The notes: generated by a model not told the origin, from the letters alone. A DNA stretch of 64,000 nucleotides from Platerodrilus igneus (GCA_036346225.1 JARFIW010000658.1:1364001-1428000); one strand, 5' to 3'. Shown: positions 44,544 through 56,890, numbered from the stretch's first letter. A program made the numbers and translations.

Positions 44544-45562
44544 AGTTATTTTATTAGAATCTTAATCTTTTTGGTACAAATAAGCAAACATACATTGTAT
44601 TAAAAAAATTAATGTAACATTTACCAAATGAAATGGGTATGCTTTGTATATGCAGCGCCTTTTACAATAAATTCCTTAAAAACGTGTTACTTTAAAAATA
44701 TATGAATTATGGCCAATCTTATAATTACATAACTCCCTGCTTGTGCAACTTATATTTTTAGGGTTATTTAGAATATCTATTTATTGAGTTAGTACCTAAT
44801 TGAGCTATACAAATAATTTAAATGATGTCCTATGTTTATTTATCAATAATGACAGGATCAAAAAGGAGCATTATGGATTAGAATTTATGACAACCGCAAA
44901 TGTAACATAATACTAATAATTCTGTCAACATACAAGGCAAAGGGTTTAAAGTACAATCTTATAACAATTCGATTATTTCTGATACAATACTGAAAGGAAG
45001 GGGTTTTTCATTAAAAAATTGCTGCCCCTTTTTCCGTTTATAAAAGGGTGCACTGCTTATAACCTACTGAAATATATTCGTGATAGGAGATTTGATCTAT
45101 ATATACACCGTATGTTACATAAAGGATATTGGTTTTCTAACAATGAGTCTAAGTTAAATATTTTCGCGTGTTCTACTCGTGAATATGAAGGTTTTATAAT
45201 GGTCATGATTTATGCATCGGCGTCATTAAACCATGTATTTCCAAAACCCCTGTCTTCCTAACTTATGCGCATGCGGTTTAGTTCTTTAGAAGCAAATGCA
45301 TGTTTTATTCCCGCTTGTGTTGTTAGAAACATGTGGATACTTCAGAGTGGATAGAGTATAAAAGTAATAAATTTTAAAACTGCCAAGCAGACTGCGCTTT
45401 AAATTCTTCTCTTAAAATACCTGTAAATTTGACTTTTTACTTGAAGATGTTTCCGAAAAGTTTTGTTGCACAAAATACAAAAGAAGCCTACAAACTTTGA
45501 TTGGCTAAATAATTTGGTTTTACATATAAAATTTTCTAATAGAAGCTATGTAACCCATTCTA
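44544..45562. other. Gene-free AT-rich sequence
   Basis: Nothing recognised up to the TA at 45561-45562, the probable target of the following element. Confidence 0.45.
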
Positions 45563-47487
45563 CAGGGTGTCCGGAAAATACGTGTACAACGTAAGAACAG
45601 AGATTCTTTGGCTCGAAATAGATCGATTTGAGTCAACTTACCTATTATACAACTTGCTTCGTTTAGCCGCTAGAGTGCTTTAAAAATCGTGACAAATATT
45701 TGATATTTTAAAATAACTCGAAAACGCGTCGATAGATTTTGACCATTTTTGGGGTGCGAGTTTCTACTTTCAATTGACATATTTTGGAGGTGTACGCAAT
45801 AATTTTAAAACCACACGAGTGTCCCAAAAATGATATATTGTATAAATATCCAACCTTTACTTTTTCCCTGTTTATGCAATGACTACTAATTTTTTTTTAT
45901 GAGTAGCCGACTTAATTTGAAAACTTTTATGTCTCTTGTAAAATTTTGATTAGACGAGCGGTTTGACAGAAAAAAAGTAATTTCAAATGTCTGCATACTT
46001 TCGTCATCGTTGCTGCATTAACTGTAAAACGGGGCAAATAAAAGAACATATAGTAGTAGGCTTTGCTTTTGTTTTGTTATTTAATTTGAATATTATTTAA
46101 CCTCAGTTTGCCTGTCAAGTCGTGAATTTCTGCTTAATTCAATAAAAGTTTGCATCTTTCATCTTACATTATGAGTACTTACACAAACAACGAACAGGTG
46201 GATATGCTTTTGGTTTTCGGATTTTGTCAAGGCAATGGTCGTTAAAGAGTCTATAGGGAAAGATTTTCTAATCGCCGAATGCCAAACCACCAAACATTCG
46301 CAAATATTGAAAGACGTCTTCGTGAAAATGGTAGCTTTCAGTCAAGAAATGCGGATCGAGGACGTGAACGTACCACAAGAACTGCGGATCTGAAGGAACA
46401 AATTTTGGATAGAGTTGAAGAAGACCCAAAATAAGCACTAGACGTTTAGGACTTGAACTACAAGTTCCTAAAAGTATTGTTCATGACGTTTTAAAGGAAC
46501 AGTTATTACACCCATACCACGTTCAACAGGTACAAGATCTTTTGCCTATCAATCCTGAGAGGCGTCTAACTTTCTGTCAATTTATTCAAGATCAGAGGAT
46601 TCAAAATGCAAATTTCAGTCGCAAAATTTTATTTACAGACGAAGCTTCTTTTACAAAATCTGGTATTACTAACATACATCATGAACATGTTTACACTGTA
46701 GAAAATCCTCATACAACTAAAGTGACTCACTATTAACATGAATTTAAGATTAATGTCTGGGTTGGAGTTAGTTGATAATTTTATTATCAATCCTGTTGTG
46801 ATACCAAATCTATTAAACGGAGACAATTACTTCAACTTTCTACAAGAAACATTGCCGAATTTATTGGAAGATCTGCCATTGTTACTTCGCCAAGACATGT
46901 GGTTCATACACGATGGTGCTCCTCCCCACCTTACTCTAGCTGTTCGACAACATTTACACGAAAAATATCCGGATCGATGGATCGGAAGGGGATATGATGC
47001 TCCTACAAATTGGCCAGCACGATCGCCGAACTTGACGCCCTGTGATTATTTTTTGTGGGGTACCTTAAGATTTAAGGTTTATTCGTCTCCACTTGATAGC
47101 GAATTTTAAATGCAGCCAACTCTTTAAAAAATAATGCACAAATAATGCAGAGGGTTCAGTTAAACTTCTTACGAAGAGTTAATTTGTGCATTGAACAAAA
47201 TGGCGGCCATTTTGAAAATTTATTGTAATGGTTCAACACTTGTACCGCGCTGTTAATTTTCAATGATAGTAATAAAAAATAAACAAAACAATGAAATAAA
47301 AATAAAAAAACAGACATTTGAAATTACTTTTTTTCTGTCAAACCGCTCGTCTAATCAAAATTTTACAAGAAACAAAAAAGTTTCCAAATTAAGTCGGCTA
47401 CTCATAAAAAAAAATTGGTAGTCATTGCATAAACAGGAAAAAGGTAATGGTCGGATATTTAAACAATACACCATTTTTGGGACACTG
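45563..47487 (+). mobile_element. Mariner-like element with long terminal inverted repeats, right end truncated
   Basis: It starts CAGGGTGTCCGGAAAATACG after a TA. The segment 45822-45992 is the reverse complement of 47313-47484: TGTCCCAAAAATG..TATTGT against ACAATACACCATTTTTGGGACA, and GACGAGCGGTTTGACAG against CTGTCAAACCGCTCGTC. The left repeat is therefore at least 430 bp long (45563-45992), while the right one stops after its inner 172 bp. The terminal 260 bp expected on the right are missing, so the copy cannot be excised normally. Confidence 0.85.
46171..47109 (+). pseudogene. Mariner-superfamily transposase with long D-D spacing
   Basis: Starts MSTYTNNEQVDMLLVFGFCQ; TAA at 46243-46245; frameshift near 46430; another shift near 46738. 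The N-terminal part is DNA-binding (NIERRLRENGSFQSRNADRG), and the catalytic segments are KILFTDEASFTKSGITN (first Asp), MWFIHDGAPPHLTLAVRQHL (second Asp) and PNLTPCDYFLWG (third Asp). By direct count, 43 residues separate the second and third Asp, longer than the 34 of classical mariners and close to the DD41D (rosa-type) group. All three acids survive, but the frame is broken at least three times. Confidence 0.85.
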
Positions 47488-47815
47488 CAACATGCCTTTT
47501 TGCCGAGACTTATAAATAGGTAGATTCGCTCTTGAATTTCTGAACAAGTAAGATGGTTTTAAGTAGGAGCACAGCGTGCGATATGCGAATCGCCATTTCA
47601 GAATTGCATCTTTAAATTGAACGCCCAAAGTAAGCTCTGCTTTCCCTGTTAACGCGGTAATTTTATAGGGATAGTTTTATTACAATAGGAAATTGCAAGA
47701 ATGTAATTTGTATAATTTCTGGTATGTTCTCGAACAAGTGAAATGTATCTAAATTACTGGCGTTCAGGTTGAAGCTTTGATTACAATATGTTCTATTTTA
47801 TAACTTTGCTCGGTA
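47488..47815. other. Unassigned sequence between two mariner-type remnants
   Basis: An open minus frame at 47422-47628 runs from here into the inverted repeat and shows no domain. It probably belongs to the interior of the following element or to target DNA. Confidence 0.3.
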
Positions 47816-48143
47816 ATTGCTGTGTTTTTGGTGGTTGATGGTCTCCCACTGAGCGCTTGTATTCTAGAGTTTTATGTCCACCTCGAAATTCTGAGAACCA
47901 CTTGTAAACGGATGTTTTCTTTAAAGAACCGTCGCGTTGAACTGTTTGTTAGGCTAATACGGTCTTTGAAGCAGATTTCCTGAATCGGTACATGAAATTG
48001 ATATTTGCCCTTTGCTCGAAGTTCGGCATCGCTTCAACTGATCACCGCACACTCCTACCTTCAGTTATACTGCTATCAAACTACCTGTAACAAAATTAAT
48101 TAATTATACAGAAATTCCGGACGTATTTTGATCGACCCTCGCA
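47816..48143 (-). pseudogene. Mariner N-terminal fragment (second family)
   Basis: On the minus strand from ATG at 48029: MPNFEQRANINFMYRFRKSA, SKTVLA, stop, QTVQRDGSLKKTSVYKWFSE, FRGGHKTLEYKRS. This is the helix-turn-helix start of SETMAR-type mariner transposases. A terminal sequence GAGGGTCGATCAAAATACG lies on the minus strand at 48143. The catalytic domain is absent. The family differs from both other mariner copies in the window. Confidence 0.7.
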
Positions 48144-48787
48144 TCAACTACGCGGATGAACTATAACAATACAAATAAATTCCATGAAAGAATATTCAAA
48201 GTTCTTGTGAAATCCTGTTTGACAATAAATCAAAAAGTGGCACAACATCGTCATATTTACTTGGCGAGCAAATATCAAATACTGCAACTGAAAAACAGCT
48301 AGAAAAAATTTTGCGCAGGTAATACCAATACCTATATTTCAAAGGAAAATTTTGGAGAAAAGCTGCACTCTACCACATATTCGAATCAAGCTCTGATTGA
48401 ACAACAAAAATTTATTTGCGTATAAAGGGCAGCAACGAAAGAGAATTTTCTTTATACTTCAAGCAACGACAATGCTACTAACCTCAAAAATACAGTTTTT
48501 TTCTGCTGAAGTTGGTAATATCGTACATACCATATCGCTACTATTGACCGTGGTTATATGGATGCCCGAAATGTGTTGGCGGTTGTTGTTGGAATACAGG
48601 ACAGCCGTTTTTAGATTAGCAAACAAGTGCTACCCTTAATCTGTTGTAGTACCTTCAACAGTTCGTAATTTAAAGATAGATAAAATTTCTATTAAGGAAA
48701 TGTCGCTGAGAGAAGCGGACGACAGGGTTTTATACACGCCGTAAATGCACAAAGAAGGGACTTACATGCAATTCAAAGTGTCATAAC
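48144..48787. other. Gene-free sequence
   Basis: Open frames are short and unrecognised; no repeat copy seen. Confidence 0.4.
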
Positions 48788-49060
48788 ATCATTCATCATA
48801 TTGTTTTCGACCTTACTTAAGGTCGGTTTGACGCAGCTCTAACTTCTTTTCTAATCTGTGCTAATCTAAAAAGTTCTACATACCCTTCACAATCTAAATT
48901 TCTAATAATTTTACTAATATAGTTTGGTCTAGGTCTTCCTATATCCTTTTATCTTTTTTCTATCCATCTGACTTTACATAGATATTAGCAACATGATGGT
49001 TGTTAAAGAACTCTAACATGTTTACATGTTTACCATTTATAAGGAAATGAAATATAACCT
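48788..49060 (-). pseudogene. RTE-like retrotransposon 3' end, copy B
   Basis: Inverted, about 93% identical partner of 41450-41720, with the same GRPRPNYISKIIRNL-type ending and the same palindromic CCGACCTTAAGTAAGGTCG before the tail. 5'-truncated. Confidence 0.75.
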
Positions 49061-49255
49061 TCAAAAAGGAAAAGTGTCATAACAGTTTAAGTATATATAA
49101 ATAAGATAATAATTATAATAATAAATAAGATCGAATTATTGATAATGTTTTCTTTTCTAATTAATAAGGTACTGTTTGTTTTGGGTTCAACGGTTTATTT
49201 ACATATGCTGTTTTTCTTTAATATTTTATTTTATATTTTTTTAAGCGTAATACAT

Positions 49256-50745
49256 CATCATCTTTAGGTGTTCAGTCCTAGAACTGGTTAGACGCGTACC
49301 ATCATTGATTCCTAATTTGAACTAACCTACACATTTCCCTGAAATTTGCACAGTCTGCATCTATCACTATTTGATCTAGGTCTACATCTACCTCCTTTTT
49401 CCTATCTTTGCTTGTAATATATCCCATACTATTACCCAAAAATGCCTTGGAACGTATTCTGCCCTTCCATTTCTCCTATTTTTTTTCTACAGATATCCTT
49501 GTTCCCCTATATTTCTATAACTATTTGTTATTAACTTTGTCTGTCCATTCTCAAACATTTAAAGCACAGCATTCCAAAAGGCTGCTACCGTTTTTCTGTC
49601 TGCTTTTCCTACTGGCCGTATTTCATAAGCATACTGTGCCGTACTCCACACATATGCTTTCAACAATTTTCTTCTTGTTTCTATGTTTGAGGTCTTTGAT
49701 CATAGGCGCTGTTCTTTCTTGTTAGATGCAGTTTGGCCCCCACTATTGTTTTACAATTATATACCCAATTTCCCCGAGATTTAATGGTTGTGAAGGGGGT
49801 AAGCAGACTGTTGCTGCCAAGTTCTCCCGATTTAATATTCTTATTTTTTCGTAATTAGGTTTTTCGTCTTAAAACTGGTTGGACACGTATCTGCACTTAT
49901 TTATAATCTGATCTAACCTGCACAGTTCCCTGAAATTCTCACACGGCCTGTATACAGCTCGGTTCCCCTTCTATTGTTTTCTAATTTTATGCCCTATTTC
50001 ACCGACATTCAGTGAAGGGGGTTAAGCAGGCTGTGGCTGCCAAGATGCCCAACACTTAGACATTTGCCGAATTAATAGTTTTCCAGTAAATCCTTTCTCA
50101 TAATTAAATATTATTCGAGAATATTGCCCTTGTTGTTGCTTATAATAATCATCATGTGTAAATATAGTTTCTTTTTTCGTCATTAATTTATCCATCTTGG
50201 GAGTGGTTGGATGAGTACCTCCATTGATTTCTATTCTAAGCTGAAATTCCTACAGCTACATCTTTCACTATCTGTGTACGGTAGTCTAACCTAGGTCTAC
50301 CTCTACTTCTCTTTTTTCCTGTCTCTGCTTCTAATATATTCCGCAATATGCCCTCATGCCGTAGTATGTGGCTTATCATCCTATTTTTCCTATTTTTTAC
50401 CGTTTTCCACATATTACTTTCTTCTCCTACCATTTTAGTACCTCTTCGTTCTTAACTTTGTCTGTCCATGATGTCTTCATCATACGTCTGTAGCACCACA
50501 TTTCTTTTTTTTGTCTGCTTCTCCAACTGTCCAGGCTTCACAGCCGTACAGTGCTGTGCCCCACACATATGTTTTAAGCAGTCTTTTCCTTGTTTCTAGG
50601 TTTGTTATCTTTGAACACAGTAGTTGCCTTTTCTTGTTAAATGTAGCGCGACCTTGTGATAACTTTTGTTTTATATCTTTTGCGCTTTGCCCATTTTGCG
50701 TTATTTAGCTTCCTAGGTAGCAGAAATTCTGAACCTCTCGTAAGA
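49256..50745 (-). pseudogene. RTE-like RT C-terminal segments, three tandem partial copies
   Basis: On the minus strand 50745-50236 reads LLREVQNFCYLGS, LSQGRATFNKKRQLLCSKI, NLETRKRLLKTYVWGTALYG, CEAWTVGEADKKK, then KNRKNRMISHILRHEGIL and KKRSRGRPRLDYRTQ, the usual end of RTE-like RTs. A second copy at 49735-49256 shows SNIETRRKLLKAYVWSTVQY and a GATGATGATG tail. A third, shorter one lies at about 50060-49850. They share sequence blocks such as GTGAAGGGGGTAAGCAG. All are broken. Confidence 0.8.
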
Positions 50746-51185
50746 GAGAAGTAGAAACAGAATGGAACAACATTAAATCCAGCCTAGACATGGCGGCCAG
50801 AGATATTCTGAGGTATACACAAAAAGAAAATAAGAAAACACGGATAACAAAGGATATCCTGAATTTAATAGAAGAAAGACGAAGATACAAAAATAGGAAC
50901 AGGAAAACAGAGTTACAAAACCATAAAATGGGAAATTATTCGCAAATGTAGGAAAGCTAAAGAACAATGGATTAATGAAACGTGTAAAGAGGTACAAACT
51001 AAGATGAATGTAGGAAAAACAGACAAAGCATACAAACTAATTAGAATGAATTTTAGGGATATAAAACCGTATAGCAAAAATATAAGGGACGCGGGAGGAA
51101 ACATCATTATAGAAAATGTAGAGAAAGTGGGTAGATGGCAAGAATATATAGGGAATTTATACGCAGGAGAGGAACTAACTGTATC
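50741..51185 (+). pseudogene. RTE-like linker segment in inverted orientation
   Basis: The plus strand reads REVETEWNNIKSSLDMAARD, KKTRITKDILNLIEERRRYK, then in another frame MNVGKTDKAYKLIRMNF, NIIIENVEKVGRWQEYIGNL. This normally lies between endonuclease and RT in RTE-like elements, yet both its neighbours (50236-50745 and 51186-52340) are on the minus strand. The left junction CTCTCGTAAGAGAG is itself palindromic. An internal inversion with loss of the RT core explains the arrangement. Confidence 0.75.
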
Positions 51186-52340
51186 GGATATTTCCCCGAT
51201 ATCTTTCAACAATTCATTAGACTTTTTTTCGAATCTTTCTTGAACATCTTTATCTTTTAGTTTCTCTAAGTCAAAGAGTCTTTTCCTTTTCTTTTTTTCA
51301 AATTTTTTAATTTAAGTGCAACCTTCATAATTACCATGTTGTGGTCCGTGTCTATATCTGCTTCTGGGTAGCTTCTACAGTCTTTTACTTGATTCCTAAA
51401 CCGTTGTCTAACAAGAATGTAATCTATTTGATATCTTCCTACAACTCCTGGCATCTTCCACGTATATCGTCTTCTAGCATGATGTTGAAATAATGTGTTT
51501 GTGATGATTAAATTGTTCTTGTCGCAAAATTCTACCAGCCTATTTCCCCTGCTCCTTCCTTGCCCTCAGCTACCACTGCATTAAAACCTCCTGTAATTAT
51601 TAAATTTTCATGTCCTTTTACGTATCTTAATGTGTCTTCGATATCTTTGTAGATCGTTTCTACCTCTTTGTCGCTGTAGCTAGAGGTGGGCATGTATACT
51701 TGTATTATTACTGTTTTTACCGGTTTAGATTTTAATCTAACCATGAGTAACTCTTTCGTTCTTTTGTAAATAATTTTCTACATAGTATCCTATCTTTTTC
51801 GGCATAACCATCCCCACATCCAAATTTCCTTCCTCTGCTCCTGTATGAATTACCTTGAAGTCTCCACTCCAAAAATCCCCCGCCTCTGGTCACCGAACTT
51901 CGCTGATCCCTACTATGTCTAGTGCTAACCTATTTATTTCGATTTTTAGGTTTTCTAGCTTACCTACTTGCTTCATGCTTCTAATATTCCACGGTCTGAC
52001 TCGCAAAATGTTCCCGATTCTTATTGTGAACTTTCCGATCGCATCCTCCAAAGTAGTCCCCTCCCGGAGATCCGAATTGGGGACTATTCTTACTCCGAAA
52101 TCTTACACCCCTGAGAAGGCCATTATTTTATTATAATTTAGGTACGCTGTGGTCTTGGGAGGTAATGTGGTGGTTTCCCGTTGCCTTTCACATCGCGGTA
52201 GCGTATCTTAGACTGCCATACCGACCCCTATAGTCTCTGCTAATCTAAGTACCGAAAAAGCCGCTGCCCACTTTCAGGGACCTGTTTTAGTCTGGTTCCT
52301 CACTAACGACCCTACTACTTTGGTTGGACCTGTAGTTTGG
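51186..52340 (-). pseudogene. RTE-like 5' region and AP-endonuclease domain
   Basis: On the minus strand: a GC-richer 5' leader (52340-52030), then ILRVRPWNIRSMKQVGKLEN, LALDIVGISEVR (endonuclease start), PVKTVIIQVYMPTSSYSDKE, LIITGGFNAVV, RRYTWKMPGVVGRYQIDYIL, DIDTDHNMVIMKVAL (the DH catalytic end), followed by LKDKDVQERFEKKSNELLKD to about 51180. Motif GxWNA is changed to GGFNA, and stops interrupt the frame at several points. Such an enzyme nicks target DNA for target-primed reverse transcription; this copy is inactive. Confidence 0.85.
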
Positions 52341-52457
52341 CTCTTTAGCTCATTATAACACGCAAGCCATTTCACCTGTTCTACTAATCTAGAACTTCGT
52401 CAAGGTGCAGGTCCATTCGAAATGGAAGAGTGATACATTCCAAGTATATTATAACAA

Positions 52458-55240
52458 CTACAAGATTTGTTCGTAAAATAGTAAGTATGCCTGTGCCTCT
52501 AGAACCTTTGTTTCGGGCACTTCTGAGACATAGGAGTCACTAACATACTACCACTTTCCTAGTGGAATTTTAACGTTCTCTTCAAGTCCTTTTCGTTGCG
52601 AAGATAGCTTTGATTTTGATTTTTAGGTAAAAATTTCCAACGGTAACTATCACTTTTTAAAGAAGTTCTTAATTTTACGTAAGCATTATAGTGTCCGCCG
52701 TGAATTGAACCGCTGTGTTGCACAACGCCGTATAATGTATATAATACTTTAGTTTGATTAAGTTTGAACGCTGGATGAGCCTGGCTTCATTTTGAACGAA
52801 AATGCGTTAAATCCAGTAATTTAGGGAATGAAACGAGTTTATTCACTTTTGCGGATCGAAGTATTGAAACTTGAAATCGTTTTAAATGTAAAATCAGCAC
52901 TGCAGGTGGATTGTAGATCAGAATTTGTTTAGTGGTGTTAGTTTTAAAGGTATCTTTATCAAATCCACCATGTAATGTTTGTGCACAAATCGCAGACTAC
53001 TTTATTGCTTCCGAAAAGCAATTCACTCGTTGTGAATTGATTTAAAAAAGATTGAATAGAACATTCGTCTTCTTCAGGTCTCAATCTTGGCAGAAAAGTG
53101 TTACCCCTTGTATCATTTATATCATGGAGTTCATCAATTTTTTTGTACGTACTATCATTTTCCATATTATCATTAAATTTAATAAAAATAATTTTTCTAT
53201 ATCGCATGTTGTGTTAATATTTTTTTTGTTAAAACAAGCAAGTCGTGATTTAGGGCACTCAAATTCATTTGAACTGCTTGTATCAACTTTGTTTTCGCTG
53301 GGCGATTGGCTATTATCTGGATCGTCTTTAACAGTGAGTTCTATTATGGTGCTGGGTGTACCACTCTCACAAGGGCATGTACCATTAGGTTTTTTTTCTT
53401 CTGAGGAAATTTCATCAATAGTATCTTCTGAATTGTCGTTCATTACATTTTCAGCTATGTTAATAGTAAGGGTTCTATTATAGTTTAATCCTTGTTGCTT
53501 GGAATCCATTTTTTGTTTATTGTCTTTTTTAGGCGTACGTTGGATGTTCTTTATTGGAAGTTTTGAAATTTTGTTTTCGACCAATTCTGGTTTATTACGC
53601 AAAATTTGCAAACTCAGATCAAGAAAGAGCTCGTTTCGGCATGAAGTATGTTTACAGACTTGACACTGTAGTCTGTTAACTTTGAAAAATTTCTGTGGGT
53701 AGTAGTAAGTCAAGTGTTTGTTGTCAGTAAATATTGGTATATTCTTTTTCGCTATTATTTGTATCAAATGATGTTTCCGGTGTTGTTGTTTGATATGTTT
53801 TCAAATTGGTTATTTCTTCAAGCAGATGTCGTAATAGCACATATGCGTCATGTTGTTGGCCTCTCGTAAGTTGTGGCATTCTTTGCATTAGTCTTGTAAA
53901 AAGCATGTTAGGGTTATATGTTTCTGGTCTATTACTTTGTAGTTCTTGTAACGTTTGTGATAAAATAAATGTTATAGATTGTCTTTCTTCTAATGTTCTG
54001 TCAAATGAATTTAATTTAAATAAATCTTTATCATCTGGATTTAAAAAACCAGGTAGTTGAAAATATTGTCAGAGCTCTGAAATTTCATGGAGCAATTTTA
54101 ATATAAGTTAGGTGTTTGTCCGAGAATTTGTATCACAAAGTCGAAAAAGCAAGAATTGCATAAATTGGTTAAACTGCGTATTCTTGAAAAATTCGATCTC
54201 TTTATATTTTGAGACGTGGCAAAATATATATCGTTCTTGGCTTTACAGAAATTGGATAATTTTTCAACGAACTTCGTTCGTTTATGAAATCTATTTGTCT
54301 GTGTGTCTGTCTGTCTGTGTGTCCGAGGCCTTTTTAATGGTCGGACATCAATGTGTGATACATCAATCGATTCAGCTCGGTGTCCAGAGCTTAAGTTTTG
54401 ATGTCAGTTAAAATCGGGCCACGGGGACGCCGAGCCCCCGGGAAAATCCACAGGGATAATTAAAATTTTAAATAAGTTTAAAATCAATATGCGACACATA
54501 TTTGAACAATTTATGACATTTCATGCCAATTATTCCAATATTATAGACATTGTTTAAACTTAAATTTTGATTACCGAAAATAATTAGATTCATATATTAA
54601 AAAAATGTCTTATCTTATTGATGAGAACTAATATATAGCTTTTAAAATATTTATTCAATAAAATAAAATATATTAAAATGTCTCTTTTGTTGTTTATAAA
54701 TTTTTGTATTTTATCTGAATACTTATAATTATTACAACATAATAATTTTAATTTCTTTAAATTGTTTTAAAGTAAGTCTACATTTGGAAGTTCGTTGCGA
54801 CAATGCCTTGCATTTTCAACTTGTTTATATATTCAACGGTTTCCAGTAACTTTTTCTTGCCTGCGACGTTTACCTCGACCTCGCAATCATAATATATCAC
54901 AGACTATGTGTCCGTATTAACGTATATTGAAAGACAGTCGGATCTTGGAATTGTAAAATGTTGTAATAATTGCTTATTTTCCAAATGTCCTCGGATTTTT
55001 GTCCGCATTTAAGACATATCAATGAAGAACTCCTAAATTTATAATCATTGCCTATTTTAATATTGATGTTTGATTTTGTAATGATTTTTTAATTTGGATT
55101 AAGTCAACTGCTTTAATATGAGAGCATTCAATCATATTTTGATTTTCTTCACAAGGTTTGCTAGAATTGGTAGAGCTATTTCCATTTGCTTCTCTCTGTT
55201 TTTTGCTATGTTCATTCTTTTTATTTTCTTTTACATTTTG
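52458..55240 (-). pseudogene. USP16/45-type ubiquitin-specific protease pseudogene
   Basis: Minus-strand domains in order. A Lys/Asn/Ser-rich N-terminus leads to the zf-UBP finger at about 55130-54790 (MIECSHIKAVDLIQIKKSL, SSSLICLKCGQKSED, YYDCEVEVNVAGKKKLLETV). The Cys box follows at 54195-54105 (TNLCNSCFFDFVIQILGQTP; catalytic Cys codon at 54149-54151), then RGQQHDAYVLLRHLLEEI, the zinc-ribbon halves (LQCQVCKHTSCRNELFLDL; NKVVCDLCT), AVLILHLKRFQVSILRSAKV and the His box ([17 protein letters not shown]; His codon at 52691-52693). It ends EAQAYLLFYEQIL, stop at 52460-52458. Frameshifts, a TAG at 52550-52548 and a missing segment before the ribbon kill it. Most of the catalytic domain is free of introns, suggesting a retrocopy; about 600 bp of other sequence lies between zf-UBP and the Cys box. 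Confidence 0.85.
54240..54440. repeat. (GTCT)n and GC-rich insertion within the USP pseudogene
   Basis: A GTCTGTGTGTCTGTCTGTCT simple repeat is followed by a GC-rich end CGGGCCACGGGGACGCCGAG, clearly different from the AT-rich flanks. A preceding CAACGAACTTCGTTCG is a small palindrome. It is probably a fragment of another repeat, either inserted or intronic. Confidence 0.5.
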
Positions 55241-55800
55241 ATTTAAGTTGTGTTTATTAATAATTGAATGTGTATCTTGTTTTTGATTTTCGTAATCGAT
55301 TGGTGTTAAATTATTGAGTTTCTCATTTGCAAATTCAAATTTTGTGAAATTTTGATTTCGTAAATTGTAATTTCGAAGATATAAACATTCATTTAGTTCT
55401 TTTGATGGTGGAGTGGTACCAAGGATTGAAATGGCGTTTCCTCGTTGAATTGCAATGCTAATTCTTTGTAACAAGAAGGAAGTAGCCCTGTTATCATGAG
55501 TGTTGTATGATATTCGTATGCCGTCTTCTTTAAGAAATTGGAGAGCATAAACTCCGAGAACACCCAGTGTTTCAATCGCGATAGGATAGAAAATGTACAG
55601 CTCTGATAGTATAGAATATTTTTTAATTTTGAAATTTTCTCCGTAGTTTGCTGTGGCTCAGGATTATTGGTACATGCTTGTAAAAATATTTTTTTAACTC
55701 TCACGATCAGTGTATATATTTGCCAGTCTAAATGAGAAATAATGATGTCTAACAAATATTTTGGACACCAATAAACGACTATTTGAAATCTGACATTCAC
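55241..55800 (-). pseudogene. RT-type C-terminal tail fragment next to the USP pseudogene
   Basis: On the minus strand, split over frames near 55600-55400, the peptide FYPIAIETLGVLGVYALQFL and then SFLLQRISIAIQRGNAISIL can be read. I recall a similar P-x-x-x-E-T-x-G / QRISIAxQRGNA tail from reverse-transcriptase-derived polyproteins of invertebrates. The assignment rests on this tail only. The segment directly precedes the USP N-terminus. Confidence 0.4.
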
Positions 55801-56737
55801 GAATGTGCCTTATTGCGGTCATTTACAAATACATGCATAAGATGAAGTTTCTACCAAAACCAACTGACGTTTAATAACTCAACCAAAAGTAAGTCAATTC
55901 TATTTGTTTCGAATACTCGAAGCAGCAAATTATCATAGGGCTGATGCAACACCAAGGTATATTTGTTCTATTTAAAAATAATTGTGGGGTACCTATAGAA
56001 AATAGATTTTTTTCTACAACCTTGGCCTAATATCGCGCAAAACACGTACTCTTACTTTCCCTTCACTAAATAAACACGCTAAACGTAAAAAAGAGTTAGG
56101 ATTGCATTATTATTTTTAAAATCGAACCTTTTATTAAATTTTTAAATTATTGCTCCTTCTGACGAATTTGATTGTATACCGCATACCGCAATTTATTGAT
56201 TTGTAGTAATTATTGGTTGTAAAATATAAAATTACAATTAAAAACTTTATGTCCGCTTTATTCATGTATAAGCTCGGAAGCATTTTACTTATTTTATTCG
56301 TATTTATGCCCATATCCTAGAAAGTTTAAATATTTGGGAAAGTTGCTGTTTTTTCCCGAGAACCTGAAAAAACTAGGCTTTGAACATTTCCTTAATTTAG
56401 TTAATTATACAATTAAAATAGTTTTTATTGAAAAAGAGTAGCTATTTCATAGCTAATGACACTTTAAAAAACACATTTTTAGGTTTTTATTACTATTTCC
56501 TTCAATTCCTTTCCAAACAGCCTTCGAACAACATAAATATAAGGGGGTGAATTATAAAGTAACCGCTAACGGTACAACTTTTAATATTAAACAATTTGTG
56601 TAATCGTTGATAATTGATTGAGGCCAAGTGATCAGGAATGATGTATAAATAACTCAGAAGAATGGTTTAAAGTAATTTTAAGCTAAAACTGACGGGTGTG
56701 TTTTACTCAGTAAAGTAGACACTATTGTTAAGTGAGC

Positions 56738-56739
<2 letters not shown>
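55801..56739. other. Gene-free AT-rich sequence
   Basis: Nothing recognised. Confidence 0.45.

Positions 56740-56785
<46 letters not shown>
56740..56785. repeat. (TA)n microsatellite
   Basis: Left border of the second hammerhead-bearing palindrome. Confidence 0.95.
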
Positions 56786-56788
<3 letters not shown>

Positions 56789-56890
56789 TAAACTCTTATG
56801 AAAATCATAAAAGTTTTTTCACCTATACAAATCGAGCTAATACTTGTATAGCCATTAACAAAACAATAGCATTATTATTTCACAAGGGGA

